From Methylomagnum ishizawai (lineage in GTDB: Bacteria; Pseudomonadota; Gammaproteobacteria; Methylococcales; Methylococcaceae): DNA of 38,766 nucleotides. Position numbers and translations under genes: made by a program. Positions 32,595-38,766 of the stretch are shown here, piece by piece. The stretch's first letter is position 1; every line of letters starts with the position of its first letter. Under the pieces are notes generated by a model. The model had not been told where the DNA came from and searched no databases. It saw only the letters and a program-made list of their open reading frames with translations. The DNA lies in NCBI RefSeq assembly GCF_900155475.1, contig NZ_FXAM01000004.1:40001-78766 (forward strand), written 5' to 3'.

Positions 32595-33641
32595 ATGAGT
32601 AAATCCAAAAACAACGCAAAACTATCTCCACCCGTTCCAGTGCATCCCACCGGAAGCCCCTGGGAAGCCACGCCGCACAATCCGGCTACCGTTCCCCTGG
32701 CAATGCCCGCCGTCATCGTCAACATCCAAGGTCCATATACGGAAAGGGATAGGAAGCTCTATGCCTTCTTAGTCCACGCGGTTTGGGATGAACTAGGCGT
32801 GAAACGCATCCATGAATTGCCTGTGGCCCGCATCAATAAAGTATTTGAGGAACACCACAGCGATACCAGCCAAGGCTGGATTTGGGAAAGCGCGAAACGC
32901 TTGGCCATGACCTCCGTTGAATGGGCACAAGTGGAAGGCGAGGACCGTCTGCACGGCATCGCGCATTTGTTTTCCTACGCCGCGACCCATGAGGCGGCCC
33001 GTGCCGATGGGGTTTTGAAATTCGAGTTCCCGGCTGGCCTGATACCCGTCTTGAAAGAACCCCGCCGCTTCGCCCGGTTGCGGATTCATTTCCTCATCGC
33101 CCTGTCCGGCAAATACGCGGTGACGCTCTACGAAATCCTGGAATCGGTGGCGAATTTGCGGAATCCGGTTTTGGAAATCGAACTGACGAAGCTCCGGCAA
33201 TGGCTGAAGGTGCCGGAAGACAAGCTTGATCGATATGTGGATTTGAAGCGCTTCGTGCTGGAACCCGGTATCAGGCAAATCAACATGAACCCGGAAGGCG
33301 CGGGTTTCTCGGCGCAGATGGAAGCGCTCAAGAGCGGGAAAGCGGTCGAGCGCATCCGCTTCGTTATCCAGAAATTGGATACCCGCGTGGCCTTGGAAAA
33401 GCAGATCAAACCCCGCCTGGAACCGCCCGTGCCGCCGCCGGTGGAACCGATGTCCGCTTTTGGCATTTTGCTCAGCACGCGGACCTACGAGAAGGCCAAG
33501 CAGGCCGCGCCCGATTTCGATATCTACGGCCTGGAAGCGGAATGGCGGGATTGGATCAAGGGGAAGCCCCGGCCCAACGACCCGGACGCGGCCTTCGTGG
33601 GGTTCTGCCGGAAGCGGCAACGGAGGATGGAGGTGGGTTAG
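32595..33641 (+). CDS. plasmid replication initiator protein of module 2
   Basis: 348 residues. Rep_3-type architecture: wH1 part (LYAFLVHAVWDELGVKRIHE and RINKVFEEHH), central FARLRIHFLIALSGKYAVTL and YEILESVANLRNPVLEIELT, then wH2 (LRQWLKVPEDKLDRYVDLKR and FVLEPGIRQIN). The tail ends FVGFCRKRQRRMEVG. The ATG at 32595 is used here; a GTG 33 nt upstream (32562) is in frame and possible, as neither has a strong ribosome site. Iterons, DnaA box and an inverted repeat lie directly upstream in the classical order. Only distantly similar to the Rep of module 1. Confidence 0.85.
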   Translation: MSKSKNNAKLSPPVPVHPTGSPWEATPHNPATVPLAMPAVIVNIQGPYTERDRKLYAFLVHAVWDELGVKRIHELPVARINKVFEEHHSDTSQGWIWESAKRLAMTSVEWAQVEGEDRLHGIAHLFSYAATHEAARADGVLKFEFPAGLIPVLKEPRRFARLRIHFLIALSGKYAVTLYEILESVANLRNPVLEIELTKLRQWLKVPEDKLDRYVDLKRFVLEPGIRQINMNPEGAGFSAQMEALKSGKAVERIRFVIQKLDTRVALEKQIKPRLEPPVPPPVEPMSAFGILLSTRTYEKAKQAAPDFDIYGLEAEWRDWIKGKPRPNDPDAAFVGFCRKRQRRMEVG

Positions 33642-33833
33642 CGGGTAGAACAGGCCGAGACCCAATTTATCGTTTTACAATTATTCGAAATAATAGAATC
33701 GAACAGCAAGACCGCAGCAAAACCTGTTTTAGCTCTCATGGTCTCAACAAATTATATTTTAGTGGGTTTGCAACTCCGATCTGATCGTGCAAAAATTGCG
33801 GGTCAGAGGTCGCCTTATATGGAGTTTTTAAAA

Positions 33834-33914
33834 ATGACGAAAAATTCCCCGCGAATTCCCATTCAGCTTTTCTTTGCTTTTGTCGTAATTTCGGTTATGG
33901 CAATGAAAAATTGA
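33834..33914 (+). CDS. 26-residue hydrophobic peptide, possible type I-like toxin or leader
   Basis: MTKNSPRIPIQLFFAFVVIS followed by VMAMKN and a stop. One predicted membrane helix. GGAG lies 9 nt before the ATG. It sits in the only AT-rich stretch here (33642-34000), between rep and parDE. Size and single helix recall type I toxin peptides, but no antisense RNA was identified. The rest of 33642-33833 shows nothing else. Confidence 0.3.
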   Translation: MTKNSPRIPIQLFFAFVVISVMAMKN

Positions 33915-33956
33915 TACTCAGTAAAATACAGTATACCATCAATATTAGAAATCTCA

Positions 33957-33975
33957 TTAAACCCGCCCAGCGGGC
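33957..33975 (-). terminator. short stem after parE
   Basis: On the minus strand CCCGC-TGG-GCGGG followed by TTTAAT, downstream of the toxin gene. Confidence 0.4.
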
Positions 33976-34010
33976 GACCTTTTCCATATCCGGCTAGGCG
34001 GGAAAACCTA

Positions 34011-34313
34011 TCAGAACTGCGTCGCCATCCTCCCCCGGACATCCATCCGCCCGTGCAGGACGCGGACGACCTCGATGCCGCCATCAATGGCCCGGTAGAA
34101 GATGAAATGCCTGCCGACCGGGTATTTCCGGTATCCGGGCCGGATATCACCGCAATCCTGCCCCTTGAGCGGATCGGCGGCTAAGGCGTGGAAACCCCGG
34201 TCCAACTCCGCCAGATAGCGGTTCCGCTGTTCCTTGCCCCAAGTGTCCTGGGTATAGCGGGCGATGGCTTTCAAATCCTCCTTGGCCTCGCGGGTCAGGA
34301 CGAACCCACCCAT
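34011..34313 (-). CDS. parE: ParE-family toxin (RelE/ParE superfamily)
   Basis: 100 residues, the normal length. FVLTREAKEDLKAIARYTQD, then WGKEQRNRYLAELDRGFHAL, then YPVGRHFIFYRAIDGGIEVV, then RVLHGRMDVRGRM are characteristic of ParE, which poisons DNA gyrase. Its ATG overlaps the antitoxin stop by one base (TGATG), the usual coupling. On a plasmid this pair would stabilise the replicon. The gyrase target is family knowledge. Confidence 0.92.
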   Translation of the reverse strand: MGGFVLTREAKEDLKAIARYTQDTWGKEQRNRYLAELDRGFHALAADPLKGQDCGDIRPGYRKYPVGRHFIFYRAIDGGIEVVRVLHGRMDVRGRMATQF

Positions 34314-34555
34314 CAATGGGTGCCTTCCTGGTCGAGTTCGGCAATCAACCCCTCCAGCGAATATTCCGCCCTGCCGCTGGCTTCCCCATCGGCCAAGGCC
34401 CGGCGCAACAGGGACAGCCGGGTTTCGTGTTCCTCCAACAGCCGCAGCCCGGCGCGGACGACCTCGCTGGCCGAACCATAGCGCCCGTCGCCGACCTGGC
34501 TGGCGATGAATTGCTCGAAGTGCGTGCCCAGGGTCACGCTGGTGTTTTTCTGCAT
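34313..34555 (-). CDS. parD: ParD-family antitoxin
   Basis: 80 residues. The ribbon-helix-helix N-terminus (MQKNTSVTLGTHFEQFIASQ, then VGDGRYGSASEVVRAGLRLL) binds the operator; the C-terminal part (LRRALADGEASGRAEYSLEG) wraps ParE. The ATG follows a palindromic operator. Operon parD-parE, minus strand. Confidence 0.92.
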   Translation of the reverse strand: MQKNTSVTLGTHFEQFIASQVGDGRYGSASEVVRAGLRLLEEHETRLSLLRRALADGEASGRAEYSLEGLIAELDQEGTH

Positions 34556-34579
34556 GTGGGTGGCTCCCGTGGCTGTTAA

Positions 34580-34604
34580 TACCAATATCGAATATATATT
34601 GGTA
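34580..34604. promoter_or_regulatory. parD operator
   Basis: TACCAATAT (34580-34588) and ATATTGGTA (34596-34604) are perfect inverted copies with a 7-nt spacer, 25-50 bp upstream of parD, and overlap its AT-rich promoter. ParD/ParE autorepression is expected. Confidence 0.75.
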
Positions 34605-34651
34605 CTCCGGTGCCGGCAAGCGGGACGCGGCCCCTCGTACATCGAGGCACG

Positions 34652-34676
34652 AAAAAGGCCGCTCACGCGGCCTTTT
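34652..34676. terminator. rho-independent terminator of ftsH (GCTCACGC loop type)
   Basis: AAAAAGGCCGC-TCAC-GCGGCCTTTT, 25 bp after the ftsH stop; bidirectional. Confidence 0.9.
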
Positions 34677-34700
34677 CCATGTCCATTCAAGGAATCCCGA

Positions 34701-36617
<1,917 letters not shown>

Positions 36618-36717
36618 AAGGGGTTCCTCTAGATGGTTATTGCGGGACCGCGAGGTGTTCGCGGATGCTGGTGGTGGGCGATCATGCTCGGTTCGTTCTC
36701 CAAGGCTGCGGCGACGG

Positions 36718-36795
36718 TTAAGAAGAAGATTAAAACAAAGAATAAGAAGAATAAGGACTTGCGCGAAAATTTTTTCAGTTTTTTTTTGTTTCAAA
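36718..36795. other. AT-rich region, probable unwinding element of module 3
   Basis: On the minus strand TTATTCTTC, TTATTCTTTG and TTTTAATCTTC follow one another, next to a nine-A tract. This ~80-bp AT-rich block adjoins the iterons and also contains the likely ftsH promoter region. Melting function is inferred from position. Confidence 0.5.
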
Positions 36796-36835
36796 ATCAA
36801 TGACTTACAAGCGGCTTTTGAGGCATTTTGGGCGC

Positions 36836-37140
36836 GACCCGTCAGCTATACCTACCGAAACGGCCTAAAAACGACCCCTAAAACACCCCAAAACGGTTGT
36901 TTTAAACCACCCCCCAAACGTGACCCGTCAGCTATACCTACCGAAAATCGGCCGACCCGTCAGCTATACCTACCGAAAAAATCGCGACCCGTCAGCTATA
37001 CCTACCGAAAACCCCCTCGACCCGTCAGCTATACCTACCGGCCGACCCCCCCGAAAAACGACCTGTCAGCTATACCTACCGCGACCCGTCAGCTATACCT
37101 ACCGAAAAATGCCTCGACCCGTCAGCTATACCTACCGAAA
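36836..37140 (+). repeat. iteron array of replication module 3 (eight copies)
   Basis: CCCGTCAGCTATACCTACC occurs eight times (one copy CCTGTCAG) in repeats starting at 36836, 36922, 36954, 36986, 37019, 37060, 37083 and 37116. Most are flanked by GA on the left and GAAA on the right. Spacings are mainly 32-33 bp, with one of 86, one of 41 and one of 23, so about three helical turns rather than two. All are in one direction. Not CRISPR: intervals are only 2-14 bp and no cas gene is present. Confidence 0.92.
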
Positions 37141-38207
37141 ATCGGGGTCCGTGGCGGACTTATCCACAGGTTTATCCACAGCCTGTTGTGACACATCGAT
37201 AGCATTTTTATGACGCTTATTGGCGGTCTTCATCTCCCCCACGAACTCCATGGAGGCGCTGAGCGTGTAGACCACGTCCTCGATCCTGCCGCGGGCGCTG
37301 CGGATTTCGTTTTTCTTGACCAGCATCAACACCCCGCTGGCCTTCAACTCCGCGAAGGCCGCGTCCACCGCCGCCACCGCCTGCCGCTGCTGGCCGTAGC
37401 CGTCCAGCAGGGCGCTGTCGCGGCGGATGGTGCTGTAGCGCATCTCGAAGGACGTGGCGAGGCTGGCGAAGGTGAACTTGAGCGAGAGCTGTTTATGCAG
37501 CCAGCGGGCAAGCTGGGTGCGGTGGCCATCATCTGGGCGTAGTTGAACTGCCTGTAGGTCACGGCGTCGATGGCCTCGGTGACCAAAGGATGGAACTGCA
37601 CGATCCATTTCGACTGCGGATCGTCTTCCAGCTTGTCCCTGGACACCGCCGATATGCCGGGGAAATAGGCGCTGCGGGCGAAGAACTTGGGGGAGTCGCC
37701 GTCGGTGGCGCGGAGTTCGATGATGCTCCGGACGAGGATGTTGAGGCTCAGCACGATCTCTTGGTAGGATCGGGCATGCCCCTGCTTCCTCAATTCCTCG
37801 CGCAGCGCGTACAGGGTGAACACCACCCCGCTGCGCTGGTTCTTCCGGTCGAAGAAGGCGTTGCGCTGCTCGGCGGCGATCTTGCGCAGGGCGTCCTCGA
37901 CCAGTTCCTCGTTGGCGCTGGGGGTAGTAGTCGGTCTCGGTGCGGGTCTTGTCGTCGAGGATGCGGGCGGCCTGGATGCGGGCTTCCAGCGTGCGCCCCC
38001 GGTATTGGAAAACGACCTGCCTGATCCCCAGGAAGCCCTTTTCCTTGCGTATCTTGGCCATCTGCTGCCGGGAGATGGCGTAGCGCGGCACGCTGTCCCA
38101 CAGGTCGAAGTGTTGGAAAGCCGGTCGCGCTCGGCCGGGCCGTTGCAGAGGAAGGCGCGGAACAGGTCGATCTGCCCGCCCTCGAAGTCGGTGTCGGCCG
38201 GTGGCAC
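37132..38207 (-). pseudogene. plasmid replication initiator of module 3, frameshifted
   Basis: Three frames must be joined to read the protein: DTDFEGGQIDLFRAFLCNGP (from ~38207), then FDLWDSVPRYAISRQQMAKI with RILDDKTRTETDYYP (to ~37930), then SANEELVEDALRKIAAEQRN, GHARSYQEIVLSLNILV and KWIVQFHPLVTEAIDAVTYR (to ~37520), then QLARWLHKQLSLKFTFASLA to VDKPVDKSATDPDFR. Breaks lie near 38120, 37920 and 37525. Shared motifs with iteron plasmid replication proteins (SYQEI, YRQFNY, QLARWLHKQL) support the call. It points toward its iterons rather than away from them. Either a decayed gene or base-calling errors in the assembly. Confidence 0.75.
37160..37180 (+). promoter_or_regulatory. two DnaA boxes of module 3
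   Basis: TTATCCACA at 37160-37168 and again at 37172-37180, both exact consensus, 20 bp beyond the last iteron. They lie inside the 3' end of the rep frame, where the minus strand encodes VDKPVDK. Confidence 0.85.
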
Positions 38208-38225
38208 CAGGGGCGCGGCTGGCGC

Positions 38226-38497
38226 TCATGGGATGGATTGCCCGACCGTGGCCGGCCTCCGCGCCGCCAGCGCCCGCCGTACCCGCTCCCGAACTTCACC
38301 CGCACCGAATCCTCCACCACCTCGAAATCCGCCAGGAACCCCGCGTCCTTCAACGCCGTGTGGGCCTTGATCAGCGCGTCGCGGTTGCGCTTGCCGTTCT
38401 TGGCCTCCAGGCCGATCAGGCCGGCCAGGATGTCGAGCTGGTGCGGACCGGCGCGGCATGGGTCGAGTAATAGGCGTGCCAGGGCGCGGGTGGTCAT
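38226..38497 (-). pseudogene. N-terminal or separate winged-helix fragment upstream of the module 3 rep
   Basis: In the frame from the ATG at 38497 the DNA encodes TRALARLLLDPCRAGPHQLD, then ILAGLIGLEAKNGKRNRDAL, then IKAHTALKDAGFLADFEVVE and DSVRVKFGSG, a coherent wH-like segment. After ~38280 the frame degenerates. It may be the N-terminus of the broken rep or a piece of another Rep. GAGG lies 8 nt before the ATG. Which is right cannot be told here. Confidence 0.45.
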
Positions 38498-38652
38498 GGT
38501 TGGGCCTCACTGGGTGGTGTTCGTCGCACGCTCGCGCCCTAGGGAGGCGTCTTTTTCAATCGGTCGCTGCGCGTTGCCGATGTTTTGCACATGTTATTGC
38601 ACGACTTAAATTCATTGTCAATAGATTGTCATGGACAAAATATTTGCGTAGC

Positions 38653-38766
38653 ATGTCCAAGCGAACCCGAATCCGGGCCTTCCGGTTAGACAGGGAAGTC
38701 CGCTGGCGTTCCAAACGCCGCTCCCCGAGCCACCTCCGCCACCCGCCAGGGGAACCGACCATGACC
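38653..38766 (+). CDS. possible gene running off the window end
   Basis: From the ATG at 38653 a frame stays open to the edge (MSKRTRIRAFRLDREVRWRS first). A second in-frame ATG at 38761 has AGGGGA 8 nt upstream and may be the true start. An AT-rich stretch (38585-38650) with TTGTCA hexamers could be its promoter. Too short to identify. Confidence 0.25.
   Translation, partial: MSKRTRIRAFRLDREVRWRSKRRSPSHLRHPPGEPTMT

Noticed and set aside
36618-36800. N-terminal extension of FtsH by 61 residues
   Set aside because: The extra sequence is low-complexity from an AT-rich tract; [11 protein letters not shown] with AGAGGAA upstream fits the family start.
36836-37140. Regular repeats as a CRISPR array
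   Set aside because: Intervals between 22-25-bp units are only 2-14 bp (one 61 bp), no cas gene is present, and DnaA boxes and a rep gene adjoin: these are iterons.

Overview
The window looks like DNA from a GC-rich gammaproteobacterium. It starts inside a 23S rRNA gene and carries gammaproteobacterial-type FtsH, iteron Rep proteins, BON, CsbD, DUF883 and PRC-barrel stress proteins, and a Csp3-like copper-storage protein. A methanotroph of the Methylococcaceae kind would fit the copper protein and the general style, but nothing here proves it. The replicon type is ambiguous: an rRNA operon end and ftsH are chromosomal hallmarks, yet the same 38.8 kb contains three separate iteron-type plasmid replication modules and relics of two more.

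Layout. 1-1800: 3' half of 23S rRNA, 5S rRNA and the operon terminator. 1848-3187: plasmid module 1, with a Rep_3-type initiator on the minus strand, an inverted-repeat operator, a DnaA box and five to six iterons of about 22 bp. 3266-7725: small or accessory genes (a secreted protein, small membrane proteins, a frameshifted AntA antirepressor behind a C4-like RNA, a Cys4-HTH protein, a Gfo/Idh/MocA oxidoreductase, and a pair of small proteins behind a Fur box). 7735-13480: a stress block mostly on the plus strand (Csp3-like, PRC-barrel, BON proteins, a glycine-zipper protein, CsbD, a holin-like DUF1469 protein, a DUF2383 ferritin-like protein), interrupted by an intact AntA antirepressor with its own C4-like leader. 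13542-31454: two cyclic beta-1,2-glucan synthase homologues, a 1527-residue form without the GH94 domain and a 2824-residue full-length form. Between them lie small stress or membrane genes (two DUF883 proteins, DUF2934, a DUF1469-like protein), candidate small RNAs and an internally deleted Na+/H+ antiporter. 31580-34680: a small membrane protein, a rep relic, a truncated DUF29 gene, plasmid module 2 (five iterons, DnaA box, Rep) and a parDE toxin-antitoxin pair. 34701-36617: ftsH. 36718-38500: plasmid module 3 (AT-rich stretch, eight iterons, two DnaA boxes and a rep gene broken by frameshifts).

The most striking system is the glucan synthase pair. The long protein keeps the cyclisation (GH189) and chain-trimming (GH94) domains, but its GT84 polymerase motifs are degenerate (EAD for DAD, GQD for SHD, no RW/WQ signature). 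The short protein has intact GT84 motifs and GH189 but no GH94. They read as complementary halves of one envelope-glucan pathway. Around them are genes expected for osmotic or envelope stress. Four loci, including csp3-like, PRC, BON and the long synthase, share a palindromic upstream element, GTGCG-N4-CGYAC (one copy degenerate), with a CTA/GTA about 35 bp downstream. This suggests one regulon.

All functional statements are from reading the sequence; no database search was possible.
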